This document shows positions 47,801 to 56,475 of a DNA stretch of 64,000 nt, piece after piece. Source of the stretch: Laspinema sp. D2d (GTDB lineage Bacteria; Cyanobacteriota; Cyanobacteriia; Cyanobacteriales; Laspinemataceae); assembly GCF_025370755.1 (NCBI RefSeq), contig NZ_JAMXFC010000031.1, positions 18,891 through 82,890 of the forward strand. Direction: 5' to 3'. Below the pieces are notes generated by a model, which was given only the letters and a program-made list of their open reading frames with translations, did no database searches and was not told the DNA's origin. Each line of letters opens with the position of its first letter. Position 1 is the first letter of the stretch. Position numbers and translations under genes: made by a program.

Positions 47801-49958
47801 ATCGTCGGTTACTTTCCTGAAGGCGATCGAGGCACTTCTGATTTTCCCGATCGCATTGTGGCAAGGGTTGTCCCTCGCAATCGGCGATCGTTACTTCTAC
47901 AAGATTGGTATAAATACTAAAAATCCCCACCACTGCGCCGGTGTCATCGGGAATGGCATGAGCGCGTAATAATCCGGTCTTGCCGGTTCGGTCTTTTTTT
48001 TGTAACAAGACTTCTGCACACCAATTATACCCTCGCCGCACGCTTTGACAAATTTCGCGATCAAGTTCGGGAGTGCCATACAGTTGGCAAATCCCTCCGG
48101 CGGCATTAATTTCATCACAGCTATATCCAAATTGTTCCTGAAATGCTCTATTTTGATAGGTGAGAATGCCGTTGAGGTCGGTAATGGCAATGGCATCGGA
48201 GGCTTCATTAATCCCCCACTCCAGCCACGATCCAGCGGCGATCGCCTCCCGAGTCCGCTTCCGTTGAGTGCGAGTGGGAATACTCACTCGAACCCACTTC
48301 GGATATTTAGGATGTTTGAGCAACAATCCCGTTGAGACATCCCGATCCGCAGAGGTCCGATGAGGTTTGCGCATACAGAACCGTGATTGTCTCAGTTCAA
48401 CGGTTAATAATAACAAAGGTTGTACTTCAAGGGGTGGTACTTCCAGGCAATCCCGAGGAGTCGGATCCGAAGTCAGACTCTCCGGTTCTTCCGATGATTC
48501 TTCCAATGCCTGAACCGGATCCGGTGCGATCGCCCTTTCTCCCTTCCAAACTAAGAGGATGACTTGATGATTGCGATCCAAAACGGGTTTGATCGAAAAA
48601 TTAACTCCCTCCCCCCTGCCGTTGCTTCCGGCGAGATGGAGGAAACTGCGAACAAATTCCCCCGTCGCTGCTGTGGCGATCGCCTGTTTTAATTGTTCTT
48701 GTATTTCGTTATTCTCATAGGAACTTTCCGGCCATTCAGGAGGACTCCATCCCCGACTCTTCCAAAAGGGAAGACCCGCTTCCTCTTCTATCCCTGAATG
48801 ATCACCGCCGCTTTCCCCCAGGGTTTGAATTTCCAGAAGGGTTCCCTCCGGTTTAAGCAGGGCGATCGCCCCCCAGGGTTCCGGAACTGAGGATAAACCA
48901 CTTCCCTGAATATCTCCGTTAGACTGTCGTCGATAAGCGGCGATCGCCCGTCCTGCAGTTTGCAAAACCTCGATTTCCCCTTGACTCACCGGATTCCCCT
49001 GGGAATACTCAAACCCCATCCATCCCAGACAACAGTCATCGGCGATCGCCGGAATCAACAGAATCGAGGCGATCGCGCGATCGGCAAAAAAAGACCCGTC
49101 TGATTCTGGCAGATCCGCCACGGCCAAACAAATCGCCTCTCCCCCCGAGGCGCTAATCGGCTCTAAATCCGGTAAATTCGGGACCCTCCCCACCCTAGGG
49201 AAGTCCGTTGCATACCACTGCGATCGTAAACAAGTTCCCGTTCTATCCCCGACCCCTGTGGTTTCCCAGAAGTAGGCTCCTATCGCCCCAGATACCTGGG
49301 CCAGTTGTTGTAAAATCTCTTCATAAAGCTGAGTTTCCCGGTTGAAATCTGGCCTTACAGCCCTCAGTAACTGTTCCTGAATCTCCACCAACGCCGGGAC
49401 GTAGGATGAACTCAAACCGGAATGATCCAGTGTAGGTTCAGGATTGCGGTTGCATCCCCCAGAGAAATCGCTTTGTGACTGCTCAGAATGGGAGTTAGAG
49501 AACCCCTTGACCTGGGTAATTTCCTGGGTCAATGAAGGGTCCGTTGGTGCCCGGAGTTCTGCGGACTGCTGCTGAGTCTTTTGAGGATTCGGAGAGATCA
49601 AGCGACCTTCCCATTGCCAGGATTGTTGTTCCTCAATGGCGATCGTCATGGATTGCATTAAGTCTTTCCAATGGTCTGAATCTAGGCGAAAACTGACCTC
49701 AATCCGAACAGGTTTAGACAGTCCTTGGGATTGACCGCCCTGATGTGACACGGCTGTAGCACCATTTTTTCCCTCCAAGGTTCCCGGAATAATATCATCG
49801 TCGTGATTCCATGACAGATGGAGCAGTTCCAACACAATCCCTGGACTACGGATTGGTGCGATCGCTTGACTAGACTCTACAGATTCAATCGCTTCAATCG
49901 GAGTCAACGGGCGAGTTTGTCGGGATGAGAGGGGGTTCGGTTCTACGGGAATGACCAT
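44826..49958 (-). CDS. Giant hybrid sensor histidine kinase (GAF-PAS3-HisKA-HATPase-REC2-HPt)
   Basis: A 1710-residue soluble phosphorelay protein. In order: a disordered N-terminus; a GAF domain around 205-345; a long linker; three PAS segments (from about 586, 736 and 853: [52 protein letters not shown]); HisKA near 980 ([20 protein letters not shown]); HATPase ([28 protein letters not shown]); a first receiver near 1230 that lacks the usual acidic pair (VLIAQGNA); an intact second receiver near 1425 ([23 protein letters not shown]); and an HPt domain near 1600 with the histidine in [13 protein letters not shown]. The signal is unknown. Confidence 0.93.
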   Translation of the reverse strand: [1710 protein letters not shown]

Positions 49959-52421
49959 TTGATATACCTTTTTTTATTTCGACTTTAAATCCTGGAGTCA
50001 ACAATTCTAAGATTCAACCTTTCCCGGGAAAAGTTACTATGCTGTTGGTGATTTTAATGGTTTCTTTATTTTTTGGCCCCGAAAAAATACTGAATTGCTT
50101 TGAGGCTAGATTGGGGCGGGATGCATGGCGGTACAGTTACCTAACTCAATTCTCGACTGAATTTCACGTCTGCCTTAGTTTAACCCGAGAGTTGGAAGCG
50201 GGGAAGGCGTTAGGGGCGATCGCCAGCCACCTGGTGCAGGTTTGCTCCGAGGTTGAACTCAATTTTGCGGCAGTCGCTTAGAGTCTTAAAACTATTTGGG
50301 TATTTCTGGCAACCTGCTCACGCCTTTCTCGGTTAGGGGCGATTTCACTCCCTCACCTGAGAGTCATCGCAAGGCTATCCACCGGCGTTGAAGTGCCTGT
50401 ATTTTCCAACGAGTAGGCGGAAAATGGGGAAACGATGTATTTTCCCAAACAGCCTGGAAATTGAATGATTTAGGGGTGTTCTGTAGGGGATTAGACCTCT
50501 GGCAATATATCGGATTATTCCTCCTTAAAAACGCTAACCGGGTTCTGAGAATTTGGCAATCGGTCGGCTCATCCCCACCCTGTATAAAGAACAGTGGTGA
50601 TTCCTACCTAGGGATTTCTGACTGTTTTCCTCCGTAGGCTATTCCCCCGAGTGTGAGATCGGAGTGGCCCTTTTGATCCTTCAAGCAGTAGAGTTTACCG
50701 GAAACGAGAGGGTTTGTGATCGTCAGCGATCGCCACTTCACCCCGTCTAGTTTCCGATCTCAAACCCCATTTATCTGCTGCCCAACTGTCATGAATATTG
50801 CGAAATATTACAAGAATCTCCGCTTTTCCTCGGGGGATAGTTTTGAGCGTCTCAGTCGTTATTCCCCAGGATTAAGACCGGATGTGGGGAGGCGATCGCA
50901 TCCGATTCCCTCTTCGGGTTTTTCTGAAAAAATTTCTCCAATTTTTCTCGAAGGCACAAGGTAGCGCCTTGTCCTGAACCCGGTTAATGGAAATATTATC
51001 GAGGTTAGAGTTCCCCCCGGGGAAAAGTTTGACCTCATGAGGCAACTCTGAACTTCCTAGATCTCTTGTCTGAGTACAGATTGCCTCCAGAGGAAATTCC
51101 TGATATCAAATCCCCCTGAATTTCATCCCAATCTGAGCGGGCTTTTCCCCTGGGGGAAAGGGTTGCTATCTCTTGAAGCATCAACCTGCTCAGGGGAAGG
51201 ACCGGGGACCTCCAGTACAAATACTAGGGGGATTTTAACAGCGTTGATTGCCGAATGTTCACCACAGTGATCGCAGTCGTCCCACTGCGATGGGATGGGC
51301 CGATCGCCCCCAGCGGTTAGGCCACTCCCAAGGGGATTAAACCGCTGTTCGCTCCGTTGCAACCTGAATCACTAATCGAGGCAATCCTGCTTTTATTTTA
51401 GGGGAAAGAGGGGAACATTTTATTGAGGCGATCGCCCCTGAGTTTGAGTCTAGGAATGGATTCAGTCTAAACCCAAATTGGTATAAATTAGGAGAGAGAA
51501 CGGCCTCACCCCAAAGATTTCAGACCCATCTATATTTATCCAACTTAAAGGATTTGACAAGCGCGACCGTTTCGATTCATCCGCCAATCTCCTCCGTCGA
51601 GAGCAGGGATACCGTAAGGAGAAGACACAGCGGGTTTGGAAAAAAAATCTTTGCGCATTCGTCATCAATCTAATGCAGAAACCCGGTTTCTTGTCCTGAT
51701 GATCAACAACTCTACCGGCATCCTAGGGGTTAAGGATTCAGGAACGGATCAAGCATCTCGAACCGCTCAATTCTCTACAATTAACCAGCCACTCCAGGAG
51801 GGTATTGCTTTTAATAAAAGTCTCCTTTGTTTCAAGTCAACTCAGCAGGGTAGCTAGAGGAAGTAACCAGGCGATCGCCACTGGAGTGCGATCGGCAAAT
51901 CAACAAACAAAAGTTTTTGACGAAATCAACGGCTTCACTTTACAATAAAAAACGGGATTGGTGATGCAGAGCCATGTCAATACCACAGTAGCGACAACGG
52001 GCTGAATCGAGATCGTTCCAATTAATCGCGCAAGACAGAGAGTCTTACGGACAAAAAGATTGGAGCAGGGTTCGCAAAGTGCTGGGGCACCGGATTTTTC
52101 GACCTGACGTCTCTAATGCCAGGGCGATCGTGCTAATCAAATAACTAGACTTATAAAGAGGAAACTGTTTTATAGTCGTGTTATAACGGTTAAAACAACG
52201 GTGCACTCCCTTGGGAGAACGTCCGTCTACAAGCGCGATCGGCTGCCAACTCCCCGCAACCTTTCATCACATTCGTAAACGCGAGCTAACCCTTCTAGTA
52301 ATATTCGTTGCTAAAAGTGGACGCGCTTCGATGTATTTTCGATCTATAAATCCCAAATTAACCCTGTATGACGTCCCCAAGACGCTATAGGATGGGATAA
52401 CCCTGTATGACGTTATAGAAA
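49959..52421. other. 2.46-kb gene-poor region
   Basis: No convincing gene. An 80-codon frame at 50039-50281 (+) has an ATG but no family features. On the minus strand around 51965-52060 a short frame reads DLDSARCRYCGID with a CxxC pair, which may be a decayed gene end. GAAACCCGGTTTC occurs at about 51678. The right edge holds the direct repeats at 52359-52413. Confidence 0.5.
52359..52413 (+). promoter_or_regulatory. Two direct repeats upstream of the RHH gene
   Basis: TAACCCTGTATGACGT occurs at 52359-52374 and again at 52398-52413, 39 bp apart, and GACGYTATAG follows within or beside each. The second ends eight bases before the ATG. Ribbon-helix-helix proteins commonly bind tandem sites near their own start, so autoregulation is a reasonable inference. 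Confidence 0.55.
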
Positions 52422-53354
52422 ATGCCAACCAAACCAGTTACCTTAAGACTACCTGAAGAACTCTTAGAGGCGATCGATGAGATTGTTGTCTCCACCAGTT
52501 CCAATCGCACCGAAGTTGTGGTTAAAGCTCTCCAACAAGTCTTTTCCGGAGAAGCTGCTCAACCCACCCCGACGACTGCTCCTGCAACAACTGCAACCCC
52601 GGCAACAACTCCCGATACTACCCTGCTAAAACGACTTGAAGAGCTAGAGGTAAAAATCTCTAGCGTTATGGATCGCTTAGATTCTGATGTTCTATCCCGT
52701 CTAACTAAACGAGTCAGCGTCTTAGAAGAAGGTTTAAGTTCCTCCGAACCGCCGACCCCGGTAGAGACTCCGAGTACGACCAAAACGGCAACCAAAGGCC
52801 AAAAAAGAACCCCTACGGTCAAAGAAACGAAAGCAACCAAGGGTTCTAAAGCACCGGCTGAAACCCCAGCCTCTAAAGCACCTGCCGAACCCCCAGCCTC
52901 CAAAGAACCCGCCGAACCCCCGGTTTCTAAAGAGTCTAAAACCAAAACCGCAACCAAAACTACCAACGGACGGCGGCGTCAGGCTAAAGCCGAAAAAAAG
53001 CTCCCCGCCGCAAAAGAAGCCTCTAAAACAAAAACAATCGATCCTCCGTCTTCGACAGAGGAACCCACTCCCACCAAACGTAGAACTCGCGCTAAATCTA
53101 CTCCAGAGGTTACGACCCCTGCGGCTACAAAAAACAAGCGGGGAACAATAGAATGGCTCACGGTGAAAGAGGCATTTGAAAAACTAGGCGGTGATGCAAG
53201 TGACCCCGAATCGATTATTTCTAGTATCGATGGCGATCGCACTGTCAAATTAAATCGCTTCCGGGTACTGAGTGCCTCGGATTATCAAACCTTTGGGTTA
53301 GAATTCCGACCCGATCGCCGTCGTCGGCGTTTACCCTGTTTGCGGAAACTCTAA
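52422..53354 (+). CDS. Ribbon-helix-helix protein with histone-H1-like linker and conserved C-terminal domain
   Basis: A 310-residue protein of three parts. Residues 1-45 are a CopG/RHH DNA-binding domain (PVTLRLPEELLEAIDEIV, then SNRTEVVVKALQQVF). Residues 70-105 look like a coiled coil (LLKRLEELEVKISSVMDRLD). Residues 110-240 are a Lys/Ala/Thr/Pro linker like histone H1, with three 10-residue repeats of the type SKAPAEPPA. The last 68 residues form an uncharacterised domain (EWLTVKEAFEKLGGDA through RRRRRLPCLRKL), which occurs again alone at 56476-56721. Likely a DNA-binding or nucleoid protein; the function of the C-terminal domain is unknown. Confidence 0.75.
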   Translation: MPTKPVTLRLPEELLEAIDEIVVSTSSNRTEVVVKALQQVFSGEAAQPTPTTAPATTATPATTPDTTLLKRLEELEVKISSVMDRLDSDVLSRLTKRVSVLEEGLSSSEPPTPVETPSTTKTATKGQKRTPTVKETKATKGSKAPAETPASKAPAEPPASKEPAEPPVSKESKTKTATKTTNGRRRQAKAEKKLPAAKEASKTKTIDPPSSTEEPTPTKRRTRAKSTPEVTTPAATKNKRGTIEWLTVKEAFEKLGGDASDPESIISSIDGDRTVKLNRFRVLSASDYQTFGLEFRPDRRRRRLPCLRKL

Positions 53355-53411
53355 TCTCCCGGAGTACCGCTCCCTAAAACCGCAGGATTACCGAATTTAT
53401 CCCACGGAGTA

Positions 53412-53529
53412 CGAGTTGATCTCAGAGCGATCGCAGGCATTATGCTAAAGCATTCTCCCCCTTATTTAAGAGGAGAAAAGAGGGAATGCTTGAGAAAAAT
53501 GTCTTTCGGCCCTCATCCTGATCAACTCG
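53412..53529. mobile_element. 118-bp TIR insertion in copy 1 only
   Basis: Bounded by CGAGTTGATC and its exact complement GATCAACTCG. Inside, AAGCATTC and GAATGCTT form a further inverted pair. The sequence is absent from the matching position of copy 2 near 56778. This looks like a miniature non-autonomous element inserted after the duplication, or precisely lost from copy 2. Confidence 0.6.
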
Positions 53530-53560
53530 GGTTGATATCACTCCAAAAAATCCCCAAACA

Positions 53561-53592
53561 AAAAGCGCCCCCAAATTGGAGGCGCTTTTTTT
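53561..53592 (-). terminator. Terminator of psbA copy 1
   Basis: AAAAGCGCC with GGCGCTTTT, T-runs on both strands; just past the psbA stop. The identical hairpin follows copy 2. Confidence 0.9.
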
Positions 53593-53606
53593 AATCTTTA
53601 CTCAGA

Positions 53607-54689
53607 TTAACCATTGATAGAAGGAGCAGTTAAAGCAACGGGAGTTGCTTCACCAGCAGCCAAATCAAGGGGGAAGTTGTGAGCATTACGCTCGTGCATC
53701 ACTTCCATACCCAGGTTAGCCCGGTTAATCACATCAGCCCAGGTATTCACAACACGACCAGTCGAGTCGATGATGGACTGGTTGAAGTTAAATCCGTTCA
53801 AGTTGAAAGCCATCGTGGACACACCCAAAGCGGTGAACCAGATACCTACAACCGGCCAAGCAGCTAAGAAGAAGTGCAAAGAACGGCTGTTGTTGAACGA
53901 AGCATATTGGAAGATTAAACGACCAAAGTAACCGTGAGCGGCCACAATGTTGTAGGTTTCTTCTTCTTGACCGAACTTGTAACCGTAGTTTTGAGATTCG
54001 GTTTCAGAGGTCTCACGAACTAAGCTGGAGGTCACCAAACTTCCGTGCATAGCACTGAACAAGGAACCACCGAACACACCGGCAACACCCAACATATGGA
54101 AGGGGTGCATCAGGATATTGTGCTCAGCTTGGAACACTAACATGAAGTTAAAGGTTCCAGAGATACCCAAAGGCATACCATCAGAGAAAGAACCTTGACC
54201 GATCGGGTAGATCAAGAACACTGCCGAAGCGGCTGCAACAGGTGCAGAGTAAGCAACGCAGATCCAAGGACGCATCCCTAAGCGGTAAGAGAGTTCCCAC
54301 TCACGACCCATGTAGCAGAAGATGCCGATGAGGAAGTGGAAAATCACGAGCTGGTAAGGGCCACCATTGTAGAGCCACTCATCCAAGCTGGCTGCTTCCC
54401 AGATGGGGTAGAAGTGAAGACCGATGGCATTAGAAGAAGGAACAACCGCACCCGAGATGATGTTGTTTCCGTACAGCAAAGAACCGGCAACGGGTTCGCG
54501 GATTCCATCGATGTCCACAGGAGGGGCGGCGATGAAGGCGATGATGTAGCAGACAGTGGCGCTTAAGAGGGTGGGAATCATCAACACACCGAACCAGCCG
54601 ATATAAAGGCGGTTTTCGGTAGAAGCGACCCACTCGCAGAAGCGGTCCCACAGATTAGCGCTTTCGCGCTGCTGTAATGTGGTGGTCAT
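53607..54689 (-). CDS. psbA: Photosystem II D1 protein, copy 1
   Basis: The 360-residue D1 reaction-centre protein, binding P680 chlorophyll, pheophytin, QB and the Mn cluster. Tyr161 and Asp170 are in place ([14 protein letters not shown]), and the mature C-terminus would be Ala344 after removal of the last 16 residues ([16 protein letters not shown]). Residue 130 is Glu ([10 protein letters not shown]), the form associated with high-light D1 in cyanobacteria. The encoded protein is identical to the one at 56859-57941. Confidence 0.98.
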   Translation of the reverse strand: MTTTLQQRESANLWDRFCEWVASTENRLYIGWFGVLMIPTLLSATVCYIIAFIAAPPVDIDGIREPVAGSLLYGNNIISGAVVPSSNAIGLHFYPIWEAASLDEWLYNGGPYQLVIFHFLIGIFCYMGREWELSYRLGMRPWICVAYSAPVAAASAVFLIYPIGQGSFSDGMPLGISGTFNFMLVFQAEHNILMHPFHMLGVAGVFGGSLFSAMHGSLVTSSLVRETSETESQNYGYKFGQEEETYNIVAAHGYFGRLIFQYASFNNSRSLHFFLAAWPVVGIWFTALGVSTMAFNLNGFNFNQSIIDSTGRVVNTWADVINRANLGMEVMHERNAHNFPLDLAAGEATPVALTAPSING

Positions 54690-54735
54690 AGTTTTATGAT
54701 TGCTATTGGTTTGTCGAGGTAGTTATGATGTTTTT

Positions 54736-54764
54736 AGATTAACGGCTTTGTAACGATTTGTAAA
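54736..54764 (-). promoter_or_regulatory. psbA copy 1 promoter with HLR1 (RpaB) site
   Basis: On the minus strand, TTTACA, a 17-bp spacer and TAATCT make a sigma70-type promoter about 45 bases from the ATG. Over the -35 element lies TTTACAAATCGTTACAAA (54747-54764), a perfect match to the HLR1 consensus (two KTTACAWW units spaced by two) bound by RpaB. Confidence 0.8.
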
Positions 54765-54936
54765 GGGGTTAAAGCCACAGCAATCCTGATGGGAGTGATA
54801 AGCTGAGGTTATCAAAAATAGGTTCGTAGTCAACCCTCAAATTTGTATGGACATTGTGTGGACAAGCGGCTAATATAATTAATCATGGGTCGGCATTAAA
54901 TCGCCTGATCTGAATATCGCTGCTAGGTTTAAAATT

Positions 54937-55233
54937 ATGTCGAGGTCAGAATTGGAAGACTCGTCCCGCCAGACTCGGGATGTAACGATCAACATCCGCG
55001 CTACCCAGAGTCAGAGAGATCTCATTGATCAAGCTGCTCACATCCAAGGGAAAAGCCGCTCAGAGTTCATGCTAGAGTCAGCCTATCAAAAAGCCCAAGA
55101 TGCTTTGCTAGACAGGACTTTTTTTGGGTTAGACGACCGAAAATATCAGGAATTTGTCGCCCTGCTGGATGCAGACCCACAGCCCAACGTCAAGTTACAG
55201 GCTCTCTTAACCACTAAGTCTCCGTGGGATTAG
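54937..55233 (+). CDS. DUF1778/TacA-type RHH antitoxin
   Basis: A 98-residue protein with a ribbon-helix-helix N-terminal half (RDVTINIRATQSQRDLIDQA, then GKSRSEFMLESAYQKAQDAL) and a C-terminal tail (FFGLDDRKYQEFVALLDADP) that is the usual toxin-wrapping segment. It overlaps the toxin gene by ten bases. It is the first gene of a TacAT-type module, expected to neutralise the acetyltransferase and repress its own operon. Confidence 0.92.
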   Translation: MSRSELEDSSRQTRDVTINIRATQSQRDLIDQAAHIQGKSRSEFMLESAYQKAQDALLDRTFFGLDDRKYQEFVALLDADPQPNVKLQALLTTKSPWD

Positions 55234-55742
55234 ATAGCGATGCGCTTCGCCCTCCAGAAAAACTAAATTCGTCCCATCAAATTGAGACCTTTGACTCAGG
55301 AAACAGCCATCTCAATGACTGGCTCAAACGTCGTGCGTTAAAAAATGAAGCTGAGGGGGCTTCCCGAACCTATGTTTTATGCGCCGGGGAGGTGGTGATT
55401 GCGTATTACTGTCTTGCAAATGGGGCAGTAGCCCAAATTACGGCAACGGGTCGAGTTCGGAGGAATATGCCCAATCCCATTCCGGTGATGGTGATTGGAA
55501 GACTGGCTGTTGATCGCCACTGGCAAGGCAAAGGAATCGGGAGTGCGCTGCTACGAGATGCCATTCTTCGTACCCTGCAAGCTGCTGAAATTGCAGGAAT
55601 TCGCGCAATTCTTGTCCAGGCGATTTCGGAAGAGGCGAAGCAATTTTATGAAAAGTGTGGGTTTACTGCTTCAGCGATCGAGCCAATGACACTCATGGTG
55701 ACGATTAAAGATGCGAAAAATGCACTAGGTTTGTCAGGCTGA
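55224..55742 (+). CDS. GNAT acetyltransferase toxin (TacT type)
   Basis: A 172-residue GNAT enzyme; relatives acetylate the amino group of charged tRNAs and stop translation. It starts at GTG 55224 inside the antitoxin gene. It shows FDSGNSHLNDWLKRRA, typical of the toxin subgroup, the acetyl-CoA loop WQGKGIGSALLRDAI, and the C-terminal AKQFYEKCGF with the conserved tyrosine. No truncation is visible, so it should be active. Confidence 0.92.
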   Translation: MGLDSDALRPPEKLNSSHQIETFDSGNSHLNDWLKRRALKNEAEGASRTYVLCAGEVVIAYYCLANGAVAQITATGRVRRNMPNPIPVMVIGRLAVDRHWQGKGIGSALLRDAILRTLQAAEIAGIRAILVQAISEEAKQFYEKCGFTASAIEPMTLMVTIKDAKNALGLSG

Positions 55743-55908
55743 AAGGTAAAATATATCTTCTACAGAGCGTTAGAATTTATGTTATAAAGAAAGGGGGATT
55801 ATGGTTCGAGAACCGAAACTTGGATTGCTTGGATTGGTTGTCTTAATATGAGATGAATTTTTAATCCGTCTATAGCTCAATTATTACATAACTAGACCTG
55901 AAACTACT

Positions 55909-56412
55909 ATGACACTTACATTCGACTTTGATTCATTTCCAAAACTCTTTGATAAATTAAAACGTGATGCCAGTTTATTCCAGGATGAAGCAACAAGTGA
56001 TCGCCTCTTTAACTTTGTCCTTACCGGGTATTCTATGATTGATTGGATCAAATATGATCCATCTGTTCCTCGGTCTGCAAAGCAAACATCTGAAGTTAAT
56101 AGGCTCTATAATGACCGCTGGCTTAAGGTATGCGGAGACCTAGCCACAGCCTGCAAGCACTTCCAGATAAACAGTCCCAACAGTCCCAACAGTCCCAACA
56201 GTCCCAACAGTCCCCGTTTTCGCACACCCATCACTTCTTCAGCGACTTCAGCTTCTGGTTTTGGTCGCGGTCGCCTTGGACAAGGCTCTTTTGGAAATGG
56301 AGAAGAAAGTATCATAGTAGTGCTAAATAATGGCACGACTTTTGACGGTTGTGATTTAGTCAAAGGTGTTCTACATACATGGGAAACCTATGTATCGAGG
56401 CACGGTATCTAA
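55909..56412 (+). CDS. Hypothetical protein with NSP repeats
   Basis: A 167-residue protein. The first 85 residues look globular and helical (FDFDSFPKLFDKLKRDASLF; GYSMIDWIKYDPS). A low-complexity stretch follows with NSP repeated five times from a 9-bp tandem repeat, then a Ser/Gly-rich linker and a short C-terminal domain (IIVVLNNGTTFDGCDLVKGV). I do not recognise it. It lies between the toxin gene and the second psbA segment. Confidence 0.6.
   Translation: MTLTFDFDSFPKLFDKLKRDASLFQDEATSDRLFNFVLTGYSMIDWIKYDPSVPRSAKQTSEVNRLYNDRWLKVCGDLATACKHFQINSPNSPNSPNSPNSPRFRTPITSSATSASGFGRGRLGQGSFGNGEESIIVVLNNGTTFDGCDLVKGVLHTWETYVSRHGI
56169..56214 (+). repeat. 9-bp coding microsatellite
   Basis: AACAGTCCC is repeated five times in frame, encoding (NSP)5. 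Copy number may vary by slippage without breaking the frame. Confidence 0.9.
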
Positions 56413-56475
56413 CTAAAGAGAAGGAGTCACAACAATGAAGAAAATCTCTATTGCTTTCTGGCGCGGACGGGTGAT

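Larger units (their letters stand above)
53151..54815. repeat. Segmental duplication, copy 1
   Basis: This 1665-bp segment carries the 3' end of the RHH gene, the psbA terminator, psbA and its promoter. It is repeated in the same orientation at 56518-58067. Outside the 118-bp insertion at 53412-53529, the copies differ by few scattered bases, more at the psbA 5' end and upstream than in its 3' half. Confidence 0.95.

Noticed and set aside
50039..50281. 80-codon frame divergent from the hybrid kinase
   Set aside because: No family features, a chance-like composition and no neighbouring partner; kept only as a note in the gene-poor region.
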